From: SZUA-430 sp046153995
GTDB lineage: Bacteria; Pseudomonadota; Alphaproteobacteria; Micropepsales; Micropepsaceae
Length of the DNA: 24,448 nucleotides
Assembly: GCA_046153995.1 (NCBI GenBank)
Contig: JBJXEH010000155.1
Coordinates: 1-24,448 of the forward strand
Reading direction: 5' to 3'
The notes under the pieces were generated by a model. It was not told where the DNA came from. It ran no database searches and saw only the letters and a list, made by a program, of their open reading frames with translations. Of this stretch, positions 15,509 through 23,433 are shown piece after piece (the first letter of the stretch is position 1; the number at the start of each line of letters is the position of its first letter). Both the position numbers and the translations under genes were made by a program.

Positions 15509-17155
15509 TTACATGTCCATGTCCATTCCGCCCATGCCGCCCATTCCGCCGGGCATGCCGCCGCCGGACTTCTTCTCAGGCCGCTCGGCGATCATGGCTT
15601 CGGTCGTGATCAGGAGACCAGCGACGGACGCTGCATTTTGCAGGGCCGTGCGCACGACCTTCGTCGGGTCGATAATGCCCGCGTCGATCAGATCGCAGTA
15701 CTCTTCCTTCTGGGCGTCGAAGCCCGCGGTCGAGGACTTGCCTTCGAGCAGCTTGTTGACGACCGGGGAGGCCTCAACGCCAGCGTTCTCGAGGATCTGA
15801 CGGATCGGGGACTGGATCGCCTTGCGGACGATGTTGATGCCCGAGGTTTGGTCGTCGTTGTCGCCCTTCAGGCCGGCCAGCGATTTCGTCGCATAAAGGA
15901 GCGCCGTGCCTGCGCCCGGGACGATGCCTTCTTCAACGGCCGCGCGCGTTGCGTTCAGCGCGTCATCGACGCGGTCCTTACGCTCTTTCACTTCGACTTC
16001 GGTCGCGCCGCCGACGCGGATGACCGCAACGCCGCCGGCGAGCTTCGCCAGACGTTCTTGCAGCTTTTCCTTGTCGTAGTCGGACGTCGTGTCTTCGATC
16101 TGCGCCTTGATCTGGGCGACGCGATCTTGGATGTCCTTCTTCTTGCCCGATCCGTCGATGACGGTCGTGTCGTCCTTCGTGATGCGAACCTTCTTGGCGG
16201 TGCCGAGTTGGTTCAGCTTCACGTTTTCGAGCTTTACGCCGAGTTCTTCGGAGATCACTTCGCCGTTCGTGACGATCGCGATGTCTTCGAGCATAGCCTT
16301 GCGGCGGTCGCCGAAGCCCGGGGCCTTCACGGCCGCGACCTTCAAGCCGCCACGTAGCTTGTTGACGACGAGCGTCGCCAAGGCTTCGCCTTCGACTTCT
16401 TCGGCGATGATGAGCAGCGGACGGCCGGTCTGGACGATCGATTCCAGGATCGGCAACATCGGCTGAAGCGAGGAGAGCTTCTTCTCGTGGATCAGGATGT
16501 AGGGATCTTCGAGATCGGCCACCATCTTTTCCGCGTTCGTCACGAAGTAGGGCGAGATGTAGCCGCGGTCGAACTGCATGCCTTCGACGACTTCGAGTTC
16601 GCTGTCGAGGGACTTGGCTTCTTCAACCGTGATCACGCCTTCGTTGCCGACTTTCGCCATGGCTTCGGCAAGCTTCTTGCCGACCCATTCGTCGCCGTTC
16701 GCGGAGATCGTGCCGACCTGGACGATTTCTTCGTTCGACTTGACCTTCTTCGAGCGCTTCTTGAGGTCCGCCACGACGGCTTCGACCGCGAGCATCACGC
16801 CGCGCTTCAGGTCCATCGGGTTCATGCCGGCGGCCACCGACTTCATGCCTTCGCGCACGATCGCCTGCGCCAGAACGGTCGCCGTCGTCGTGCCGTCGCC
16901 GGCCGTGTCGTTCGTCTTCTGAGCGACTTCGCGCACCATCTGGGCGCCCATGTTTTCGAACTTGTCGGCAAGTTCGATTTCCTTGGCGACCGTCACGCCG
17001 TCTTTCGTCGTGCGCGGAGCGCCAAACGATTTGTCGATGACGACGTTACGGCCCTTCGGACCCAGCGTCACCTTGACCGCATCGGCCAGGATGTCGACGC
17101 CGCGCAGCAAGCGCGCGCGGGCATCGGCGTGGAATTTGACTTCTTTCGCTGCCAT
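15509..17155 (-). CDS. groEL: Chaperonin GroEL (Hsp60)
   Basis: The 548-residue protein is a full-length GroEL, the 14-mer ATP-driven folding chamber of the cytoplasm that works with GroES. It begins MAAKEVKFHADARARLLRGV and shows the ATP-site motifs LGPKGRNVV and NDTAGDGTTTATVLA, the apical LLIIAEEVEGEAL segment and the VPGAGTALLYA region. The C-terminal tail is GGM-rich (ending MGGMDMDM), as in most bacteria. Nothing suggests that it is a divergent paralogue. It lies 75 bases after groES, but a terminator-like hairpin at 17203-17242 stands between them and no separate promoter is evident. An AAGGAAG stretch 9-15 bases upstream is the ribosome binding site. Confidence 0.98.
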   Translation of the reverse strand: MAAKEVKFHADARARLLRGVDILADAVKVTLGPKGRNVVIDKSFGAPRTTKDGVTVAKEIELADKFENMGAQMVREVAQKTNDTAGDGTTTATVLAQAIVREGMKSVAAGMNPMDLKRGVMLAVEAVVADLKKRSKKVKSNEEIVQVGTISANGDEWVGKKLAEAMAKVGNEGVITVEEAKSLDSELEVVEGMQFDRGYISPYFVTNAEKMVADLEDPYILIHEKKLSSLQPMLPILESIVQTGRPLLIIAEEVEGEALATLVVNKLRGGLKVAAVKAPGFGDRRKAMLEDIAIVTNGEVISEELGVKLENVKLNQLGTAKKVRITKDDTTVIDGSGKKKDIQDRVAQIKAQIEDTTSDYDKEKLQERLAKLAGGVAVIRVGGATEVEVKERKDRVDDALNATRAAVEEGIVPGAGTALLYATKSLAGLKGDNDDQTSGINIVRKAIQSPIRQILENAGVEASPVVNKLLEGKSSTAGFDAQKEEYCDLIDAGIIDPTKVVRTALQNAASVAGLLITTEAMIAERPEKKSGGGMPGGMGGMGGMDMDM

Positions 17156-17202
17156 TTGAATTGTCTTCCTTCGTTGTGGGGTGTGAGGCGTTCAGCCTTC
17201 AG

Positions 17203-17242
17203 AAAAAAAGCGGCCAAGACCGGATGGTCTTTAGGCCGCTTT
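17203..17242 (-). terminator. Terminator-like hairpin between groES and groEL
   Basis: Read on the minus strand, a 15-bp interrupted stem forms: outer arms AAAGCGGCC and GGCCGCTTT (17234-17242 with 17207-17215), inner arms AAGACC and GGTCTT, a 4-base loop ATCC, and a 2-base bulge that is part of the groES stop codon TAA. The 3' arm runs straight into T residues, giving seven T in a row (17203-17209). This meets the criteria of an intrinsic terminator, but it lies inside the groESL operon. It may act as an attenuator or RNA-processing site. Confidence 0.8.
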
Positions 17243-17548
17243 CTTCGTCGAGCTCTTCGCGCCTTCGAGCACGCCCATGATGTCGGACTCTTTCATGATC
17301 AACAGGTCTTGCCCGTCGACCTTCACTTCGGTGCCGGACCACTTGCCGAACAGGATGCGGTCGCCGACCTTGACTTCAGGGGCAATGCGATCGCCCTTTT
17401 CGTCGCGGGCGCCGGGGCCGACGGCCGTGACTTCGCCTTCTTGGGGCTTTTCTTGTGCAGTGTCGGGGATGATGATGCCGCCGGCCGTCTTCACGTCTTC
17501 TTGGACGCGCTTTACGACCACGCGATCACCGAGCGGACGGAACTTCAT
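17231..17548 (-). CDS. groES: Co-chaperonin GroES (Hsp10)
   Basis: The 105-residue protein is the heptameric lid of the GroEL chamber. It starts MKFRPLGDRVVVKRV and contains the mobile loop region (EDVKTAGGIIIPDTAQEKPQ), VGDRILFGKWSGTEVKVDG and the C-terminal MKESDIMGVLE. An AGGAG ribosome binding site lies eight bases upstream. It is the first gene of the operon and follows a CIRCE operator and RpoH-type promoter. The stop codon is built into the bulge of the hairpin that follows, so translation to the end of groES would affect folding of that hairpin. Confidence 0.98.
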   Translation of the reverse strand: MKFRPLGDRVVVKRVQEDVKTAGGIIIPDTAQEKPQEGEVTAVGPGARDEKGDRIAPEVKVGDRILFGKWSGTEVKVDGQDLLIMKESDIMGVLEGAKSSTKKAA

Positions 17549-17593
17549 GAGGTTCTCTCCTGGAGATGACTGGTGTTTGAGGTTGGCGTACTG

Positions 17594-17620
17594 CTAGCAC
17601 TCACGGGGAGTGAGTGCTAA
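17594..17620. promoter_or_regulatory. CIRCE operator (HrcA binding site)
   Basis: On the minus strand the arms are TTAGCACTC and GAGTGCTAG with a 9-base spacer. This is one base off the consensus TTAGCACTC-N9-GAGTGCTAA. HrcA binds such elements and represses groESL until heat stress. It lies downstream of the predicted -10 element and about 45 bases upstream of the groES start codon, inside the transcribed leader. Confidence 0.95.
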
Positions 17621-17632
17621 AACGCGTCGTGG

Positions 17633-17661
17633 ATTTATGGAGTGGCGCCGAGGGCGTCAAG
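17633..17661 (-). promoter_or_regulatory. RpoH/sigma-70-type promoter of groESL
   Basis: On the minus strand CTTGAC (17656-17661) is followed after 15 bases by CCATAAAT (17633-17640). This resembles the alphaproteobacterial RpoH pattern (CTTG... CCATAT) and also has a TTGAC-type -35 usable by the housekeeping sigma factor. The start of transcription would fall just before the CIRCE element, giving combined heat-sigma and HrcA control. Confidence 0.7.
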
Positions 17662-17743
17662 TGGGGCGCGAAAGAAAATTACGAGACTTTGACTTTTTCT
17701 CTGCAAAATCAGCCGCTTAGCCCAACGCCTATCTTGCCGCAGA

Positions 17744-19390
17744 CTACCAGCCCGCCGCCAACGAGACGAACACGCGCGGTTCGCGATCGCCTTGCGAGAG
17801 TACGTCCCGGGAAAGCGGTTTGGCGACCTCGACCGTGGCCGTCAGACCCGGCGAAACGCCGATCCGAACGCCGCCACCAGCCGATGTGAGGCTCTCCGAC
17901 GGGCTGTCGTCGTTCCAGATGCGCGCCGCGTCGGCGAAGGCGTAGACCTGCACGGAGGTCAGCCAGTCATTCAGCTTCTTCCACGTCCACCGGAGTTCGA
18001 GCGCGCCTGCGATGCCCTGGTCGCCGACGATTTCGCTGTAGTCGTAGGCACGGCCGAACCGGGCGCCGCCCGCGCCGAGCTCTTCGGACGCCACCAACGC
18101 ACCGTCGGACCATTGGGCCGCACCGGTGGCGACCACGTCTAGTTGCCCGAAGAGCCGATGCGTGACCGTCGCATCGAGCCGCGCCTTCGTGAACTGGGGT
18201 CGTGCGTCGGCGCGGCTGAGGTTGCTGTCGCCGTTCTGTGACGCGTCGAAGGCGTCGAGCCCATGCGCGGTTTCGAGCGCGATGTCTGCACGCGTGGCGC
18301 CAGCAACAAGCGCGTAGCTCAAGCTACCGCGCAAGACGCGTGTGCTTTCGTTGGATGATACCGCGGTTGCGCTTAGGACTGCCGTGTCGCGCGCGTCGGC
18401 TTGGAACTTCACCCAGAGCGATTGTTCGCGCGAGCGCAACACGGGAACGATCAGCCGCGCATAGCGGCGTTCGGATTCGCTGACGAACGCCGGAAAGAAA
18501 CCGTCACTGCTGGAGCGCGAGGTCGACGCGCCGATCTCCGTCCAGAGATCGCCGCCGAACCAACCGCGGCCGTACCCAATGTCGGCGAAGAAGAGTTCGC
18601 TTCTATCGGTTGGAGCCGTGAAGAGCTGAGCGATGATGCGGTCGCTTGCACCGAATGGCGAGTTGAACGAGACCGCGGCTAAACCCTGCTCCGGCCCTTG
18701 ATAGGCGTCGCCGCGATTGTCGCCGAAGACGCGCCACGTGACGGGCGCCAGTTTGACCGCCAGTTTCAACGTGTAGCGCGCCGGGTCTTTGTCGTCGGCT
18801 GCGAGCTTTGTCGATGTGATGCGGCGGCCGTAGCGGTCCGCCAAGAGAAGGAGGCTGCGCTCGAATGTGCCGAGTCTCGCCGGCCGTTCGGCGAAGGCGG
18901 GTGCGAACTGTGCATCGGCATCGACCTGGTCAAGGCCTTCGGGCTGAACGGCTGCGATGTAACCCTCGATGACGCGTACCGTGAGAAGGCCGTCCCGAAC
19001 CTCCTGCTTCGGGACGATCGCGCGCGACAGGAAGAAGTCGCGTTCACGATAGAGCGCCGTCACGCAACTTGTTACGCCGGCAAGATCGGCGGCGCCGACT
19101 TCTTCTCCAATCATGTCCGCTGCGCAACGTTCCGCCTCGCGGCGCTTGATTGCTGTCATGCCTTCGAAAGCGACAGCCTTAAGTGCGAACGGCTGGATCG
19201 CGGCAAGGTCTTCGTCATCCCCCTTGACCGGCGGCGGTGCGGCGACGTCAGGCTTTGCCTGCTCAGTGGGCAACCGCTCTTCGATGCGTTGCGGGTCGGT
19301 CGCCTCGGCGGCATGCGTCATACCTACGGTGCACAAAAGAAGCGCACCGGCGATGCATCCCGCCACTCGTTTACGCCGTGCTGGCAACAT
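17744..19390 (-). CDS. TpsB outer-membrane transporter (ShlB/FhaC/HecB family)
   Basis: The 548-residue protein has a signal peptide (about residues 1-27, ending MTHAAEA). One or two POTRA domains follow at about 65-145 (FALKAVAFEGMTAIKRREAE, GLLTVRVIEGYIAAVQPEG). The remainder is a beta-barrel ending in FVSLAAGW, with the terminal aromatic typical of outer-membrane proteins. The L6-loop region reads GGARFGRAYDYSE and keeps the invariant Arg of the VRGY motif in variant form. TpsB proteins export large TpsA exoproteins in two-partner secretion. No TpsA gene is visible in the window. The gene is divergent from the FecR-domain gene, with 214 bases between the starts. Confidence 0.85.
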   Translation of the reverse strand: MLPARRKRVAGCIAGALLLCTVGMTHAAEATDPQRIEERLPTEQAKPDVAAPPPVKGDDEDLAAIQPFALKAVAFEGMTAIKRREAERCAADMIGEEVGAADLAGVTSCVTALYRERDFFLSRAIVPKQEVRDGLLTVRVIEGYIAAVQPEGLDQVDADAQFAPAFAERPARLGTFERSLLLLADRYGRRITSTKLAADDKDPARYTLKLAVKLAPVTWRVFGDNRGDAYQGPEQGLAAVSFNSPFGASDRIIAQLFTAPTDRSELFFADIGYGRGWFGGDLWTEIGASTSRSSSDGFFPAFVSESERRYARLIVPVLRSREQSLWVKFQADARDTAVLSATAVSSNESTRVLRGSLSYALVAGATRADIALETAHGLDAFDASQNGDSNLSRADARPQFTKARLDATVTHRLFGQLDVVATGAAQWSDGALVASEELGAGGARFGRAYDYSEIVGDQGIAGALELRWTWKKLNDWLTSVQVYAFADAARIWNDDSPSESLTSAGGGVRIGVSPGLTATVEVAKPLSRDVLSQGDREPRVFVSLAAGW

Positions 19391-19604
19391 TCTACTGAGC
19401 CGACTCGTCCAATCATCGATTGATGGGGCTCAGGCCGTTAACGAGAAGTAACCGGCACGGGCCGCCGTTAGCTCCGTGTCAACGATACGAGCGGATTGCG
19501 GCTCGAAAACCGCACTCGGACTGCCGTCAACCAAAGTTCTTTCCAGGGTCTTAGGGGCATCCGGGCGAGTTTTGGCGTTCTACAGCCGGAGGCTCAGGAT
19601 TCTT
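19391..19604. other. Divergent control region between tpsB and fecR-domain genes
   Basis: These 214 bases contain no gene. They should hold promoters for both divergent units. The plus strand has AGGA about seven bases before the FecR-domain ATG at 19605. I could not assign -35/-10 elements. A short 5-3-5 inverted repeat (CAATC, GATTG) near 19421 is too weak to call. Confidence 0.5.
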
Positions 19605-20576
19605 ATGCGTATTCGCTGGATACTTGCCGCTGCGGTTGCGATTGCCGCTGCATTTCCCACAAACGCGCAGGCCGACGAGGGTTGGCGCGTGATCGATACC
19701 GCCGGTGTCGTGCGCGTCGGCGGACCCGGCTTCATGCCTGTTGCGCTCTCGCGCGAGCAGCAGTTGCCCGCCGATGCCTGGATCGAAACGGCATCCGGGC
19801 GCGCCGTTTTGGTGCGTGGCCATGAGACCGTGATCGTCGAACCGAACAGCCGGGTGCAATTGCCCGGCCTAGCGGTGAATGGGAACACGCAGGTTCTGCA
19901 GACGATCGGCTCGGCGATCTACAAGATCGGCAAACAGAAGAAGCCGCATTTCCAGGTGGACACGCCTTACATGGCTGCGGTCGTGAAGGGTACGGCGTTC
20001 ACCGTGACGGTGAGTGAAGACGAAGCCTCAGTCGCCGTGACGGAAGGCCTCGTCGAAGTTTCGACGCCCGATCAGTTGGACGTGGAATTTGTCCGTCCTG
20101 GATTCACCGCGCTGGTTTCGCGCGAAAACGGCAGCGACATCGTGATCGACCAAACGCGGGGTGAAGACCGCCGCGGGCCGGAAGTTCCGAAGACCGACGG
20201 CGGAAGCACACAGGCCATCCTAATCCCGAAGGCGTTCGGCGACGTCGAAGTCGATGTGAAAGAGGTGTCGAGTGGTCTCGTGACCAACGACCTCGCGCCG
20301 GCCGATCCGATGCCGGGCGATACGACGTCCGTCGATCCGACGCCGGTTGACGTCCTGAACGATACCGGAAAGGACGAGGTCGCTGTCGATTCCACCGATC
20401 TGGGCCCGGCACCGCCGGAAGTTCCGAAGGACGGACTTGGCGTTGGTATTGGAATCGACATTGTGCCCCCACCTCCGGTTGACGACGTCGTCGATAACCT
20501 TCGCGGCCAAGGCAACGGGAATGCGTTCGGTGTGGGCAATGGCCGGGCGCTTGGCCACTTGAAACGCGACGACTAG
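19605..20576 (+). CDS. Periplasmic FecR-domain protein
   Basis: The 323-residue protein has a cleavable signal peptide (MRIRWILAAAVAIAAAFPTN, cleavage after AQA) and a FecR domain at about residues 30-165. The domain is shown by WRVIDTAGVVRVGG, then an LPADAWIETASGRAVLVRG stretch, then PHFQVDTPYMAAVVKGTAFTV and VAVTEGLVEVSTP. The last 120 residues are rich in Asp, Pro and Gly and look disordered. Unlike anti-sigma FecR it has no membrane helix or sigma-binding N-terminus, so it should be a soluble periplasmic protein. The start at 19605 fits the signal peptide and an AGGA site; a longer frame from 19476 does not. The CHASE2 kinase gene starts 7 bases downstream. Confidence 0.85.
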   Translation: MRIRWILAAAVAIAAAFPTNAQADEGWRVIDTAGVVRVGGPGFMPVALSREQQLPADAWIETASGRAVLVRGHETVIVEPNSRVQLPGLAVNGNTQVLQTIGSAIYKIGKQKKPHFQVDTPYMAAVVKGTAFTVTVSEDEASVAVTEGLVEVSTPDQLDVEFVRPGFTALVSRENGSDIVIDQTRGEDRRGPEVPKTDGGSTQAILIPKAFGDVEVDVKEVSSGLVTNDLAPADPMPGDTTSVDPTPVDVLNDTGKDEVAVDSTDLGPAPPEVPKDGLGVGIGIDIVPPPPVDDVVDNLRGQGNGNAFGVGNGRALGHLKRDD

Positions 20577-20583
20577 CCGACCG

Positions 20584-22833
20584 ATGGGGGCCATGGGGGA
20601 AGCGGCATACAAGATCGGCCGCGCGGCCACAGAGTGGCGCTACGAGCTGATCATCTTCACGTTGGCAACGGCCCTTGCTGCTGCGGGGCTGTTCAACGCG
20701 TCTCAGCACGCCCTCAACGACGCCATGTTTCGCGTGGCGACGCGGCCGCCGTCCGGCGACATCGTCATCGTGCAGATCGATCCGAAGAGCTTGGCCGCCG
20801 TGCAGACGTGGCCTTGGCCGCGCAGCCGGCATGCGGAGGCGATCAAGCGCCTGCGCGAAGCCGGCGCCGAACTGATCGCGCTCGACATCGATTTTTCCTC
20901 GTCGTCTCAGCCCGAGGAGGACGCGGCGTTGGCTGCGGCCATTGCTGCGGCGGAAGGGCACGTGATCCTGCCGTCGTTTATCCAACACACGGAGCGCGGT
21001 GTCAGTGCCGAACTGATCGAGACAATTCCCTTGCCGCTTTTTCGCGAGCGTGCGCTTGTCGGAAATGCAAATGTGTTCGCGCCGCTTGGGCGGGCGCGGC
21101 GCGGGAGCTTTGGGCTCTACATGGACGACGGCCGGTACCGGCCGACGTTTGCGGCACTTCTGGGTCAAAGTGGCCCGTCAACGATCTCAAGTTTCGACAT
21201 CGACTTCGGCATCGATAGTACGTCGATCCCGCGCATCTCGATCATCGACGTCTTGCGCGGGAACTTCAACCCGAAAGCGGTGAAGGGAAAGCGCGTCGTC
21301 GTTGGTGCAACCGCCATCGAACTTGGCGACTATGTTCCCGTGCCCGTGCGCGGGGTGATTCCAGGCGTCGAACTTCAGGCGCTGATGGCCGAGAGTATCT
21401 TGCAAGGCCGCACGCTGATGCCGATCGGGCCGTTTGGCGCCTTGCTCATCGTTGCGCTGGGGCTCGCCTTTTTGAGGCCGACACGATCGGGTTGGACGTT
21501 CCGTAGTTTTGGCCTGCCGTTTGCCGTCGTCGTTGCCGCGCTGGTGGCGGCACCCGCGATCGTTCTGACGGCCGTGCCGCTGATCGTCGAGACGGCGCCT
21601 GCGCTGTTCGCTGCCGGCGCTTCATTGCTGTGCGTCGGCTTTCGCGAATTGAGCGCACGCGCGCGGGCCGTTTTGCGCGAGCGATCGACCGGTAACTTCC
21701 GGCGCGTCCTCGTCAATTTGATCGTCGACGAAAGCTCGGACGGCGTGATCGTTGGGGACCGCGCCGGAAAAATCGAACTGTGCAACGAACGCGCTGCCGT
21801 TCTCTTGAATGCGACGCGCAAATCATTGACAGGGCGATCAGTGGGCCGCTTTCTGCCCGCGTTCGAGCGCATGCCGCACACGGGGACAGCCGACGATGCC
21901 GTCCGGCAGACGGATCTCACCGTCGATTGCGACGGCGGGGCGGTGATGCTGGACGTCGGGGCCCGTCGCATAACAGTGCCTGCAGCCGCCAACAACGGCG
22001 AGCCGATGCGGGTCGACGTCTATACGCTGCGCGACGTCACCATGCGCCGCAAAGCCGAAGTCGCAGAGCGCGAGATGCAAGAGCAGCGCTACTTGGCGGA
22101 GCGCGCGAAGTCGAACTTCATCGCGAACATGAGCCACGAACTGCGCACGCCGTTGAACGCGATCATCGGGTTTTCGGAGATGATGGCGGGGCAGCTTTTG
22201 GGGCCGCTCGGCCAACCGCAGTATGTGGAGTTCGCCGATGTGGTGGCGAAGAGCGGTCATCACCTGCTTTCGCTGGTCAACAATATCTTAGAAATTTCGC
22301 GGCTTGAGCAAGACGCGCAGGCGCTTGCGATCGACGAGCTTGCGTTCGACGAGTGTGCTGAGGCGTCGGCGGAATTCTCGCGGACTTCGCGGGACTACAA
22401 GGCTCAAACGATCACTGTTCAGGTCGGCGAAGGCGCGCGGCGGGTTCTGGCGGATAAACGGGTCATCAAGCAGACGCTGGCGAACTTGCTTTCCAATGCC
22501 ATCAAATTCACGGGTGCGAACGGCAACATCGGTGTTCGCGCGTGGGTCGATGGTACTGCGTTCTGCTTCGAGGTGAGCGACGACGGCCAAGGCATCGACC
22601 CCAAGCTGATGCCGCACTTGACCGACTTGTTTAGGCACGCGGACCAGAATTTTTCGCGCAAGCACGAGGGGATGGGCGCTGGGCTCTACCTCGTCAAGCG
22701 CTACATCGAGCTCATGAAGGGCTCGCTGGCGTTCGAGAGCACGCTGGGCAAGGGCACGCGGGTAACGGTCACTCTGCCCGGCGCCGCAGTCGCGCCGAAG
22801 CATGTGGTTGTTGCCGACGCGAACGCTGCTTGA
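20584..22833 (+). CDS. CHASE2-domain sensor histidine kinase
   Basis: The 749-residue membrane kinase has TM1 at about 21-38 and an extracytoplasmic CHASE2 domain at about 42-275 (DIVIVQIDPKSL, WPWPRSRHAEAI, KGKRVVVGATA). Two or three further helices span about 281-352. A PAS-like segment follows (about 380-490), then HisKA with H518 (NMSHELRTPLNAIIGFSE) and an ATPase domain with NLLSNAIKFT, DDGQGIDP and GMGAGLYLVKRY. The ligand of CHASE2 is unknown. It is co-transcribed with the FecR-domain gene and probably senses that protein or something it binds in the periplasm. No response regulator is adjacent. Start codons at 20584 and 20593 are both possible. Its stop codon abuts the redoxin stop (TGATCA). 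Confidence 0.92.
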   Translation: MGAMGEAAYKIGRAATEWRYELIIFTLATALAAAGLFNASQHALNDAMFRVATRPPSGDIVIVQIDPKSLAAVQTWPWPRSRHAEAIKRLREAGAELIALDIDFSSSSQPEEDAALAAAIAAAEGHVILPSFIQHTERGVSAELIETIPLPLFRERALVGNANVFAPLGRARRGSFGLYMDDGRYRPTFAALLGQSGPSTISSFDIDFGIDSTSIPRISIIDVLRGNFNPKAVKGKRVVVGATAIELGDYVPVPVRGVIPGVELQALMAESILQGRTLMPIGPFGALLIVALGLAFLRPTRSGWTFRSFGLPFAVVVAALVAAPAIVLTAVPLIVETAPALFAAGASLLCVGFRELSARARAVLRERSTGNFRRVLVNLIVDESSDGVIVGDRAGKIELCNERAAVLLNATRKSLTGRSVGRFLPAFERMPHTGTADDAVRQTDLTVDCDGGAVMLDVGARRITVPAAANNGEPMRVDVYTLRDVTMRRKAEVAEREMQEQRYLAERAKSNFIANMSHELRTPLNAIIGFSEMMAGQLLGPLGQPQYVEFADVVAKSGHHLLSLVNNILEISRLEQDAQALAIDELAFDECAEASAEFSRTSRDYKAQTITVQVGEGARRVLADKRVIKQTLANLLSNAIKFTGANGNIGVRAWVDGTAFCFEVSDDGQGIDPKLMPHLTDLFRHADQNFSRKHEGMGAGLYLVKRYIELMKGSLAFESTLGKGTRVTVTLPGAAVAPKHVVVADANAA

Positions 22834-23433
22834 TCAGTACTTGACGCTGCAGCCGTACGGGTCGGTTGCCGTCTCCGCGACCTTGCCGCCGGTGGACACC
22901 GCCTTGAACGCTTCACGAACGTAGTTGCGCGCTGTCGTGATAGTTGCCGCTTCGGTCGAGGGTTGATCGTCGATCGCGCCCATGTAGCGCACGTTGCCTG
23001 TTGGATCGATCACGAACATATGCGGTGTCGTCTGCGCTTCGTATGAGCGGCCGATGGCGCCAGCGGGATCGAGCAGAACCGCGGTCGGCTGCGCCTTGTG
23101 CTTGGCCGTCAACTGATTGGCTTCGGCGCCGGTGACGTGGCCTTGCTTGCCGGGTGCGGACGAGATGATCGAGAGCCACACGCCGCCTGCTGCCGTGATC
23201 TCTTGCTGTAGCTTCTGCATGTTACCGGAGCCGTAGTGTTTCTTCACGTAAGGGCAGCCGTCGTTCGTCCATTCGAGGACGACGGTTTTGCCTTTGAAGC
23301 TGGCGAGCGAATGCGTCTTGCCGTTCGAGTCGACAGCGGTGAACGAAGGTGCGGGCTTGCCGACGATCGGGGCCGCTGTGGCGATAGAGATTGCTGTCAA
23401 CGAGGCGGCAACGGCGGTCAGAATGCGATTCAT
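22834..23433 (-). CDS. Secreted redoxin (AhpC/TSA-like thioredoxin fold)
   Basis: The 199-residue protein has a signal peptide (about residues 1-20, ATAAP) and a redoxin domain: GKPAPSFTAVDSNGKTHSLA, VVLEWTNDGCPYVKKHYGSG with C60, a long central region, and TTPHMFVIDPTGNVRYMGA. C60 is followed by PYV rather than a second Cys, so it is not a CxxC thioredoxin. The only other mature cysteine is C195 in the C-terminal PYGCSVKY. Its start overlaps the DsbD-like stop as ATGA, indicating translational coupling and suggesting that it gets electrons from that protein. GAGGG lies seven bases upstream. A longer frame to 23691 is only the DsbD gene read in another frame. Confidence 0.88.
   Translation of the reverse strand: MNRILTAVAASLTAISIATAAPIVGKPAPSFTAVDSNGKTHSLASFKGKTVVLEWTNDGCPYVKKHYGSGNMQKLQQEITAAGGVWLSIISSAPGKQGHVTGAEANQLTAKHKAQPTAVLLDPAGAIGRSYEAQTTPHMFVIDPTGNVRYMGAIDDQPSTEAATITTARNYVREAFKAVSTGGKVAETATDPYGCSVKY

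Noticed and set aside
16487..17569. A 360-codon plus-strand open frame opposite groEL/groES
   Set aside because: It is a codon-bias shadow of highly expressed GC-rich genes, with no domain pattern or start signal.
19415..19440. Short inverted repeat near CAATC-ATC-GATTG
   Set aside because: Only five pairs, which is expected often by chance in a region this size.
20104..21168. A 354-codon minus-strand frame across the FecR-domain and CHASE2 genes
   Set aside because: It is Arg-rich, has no recognisable motif and spans two well-supported genes on the other strand.
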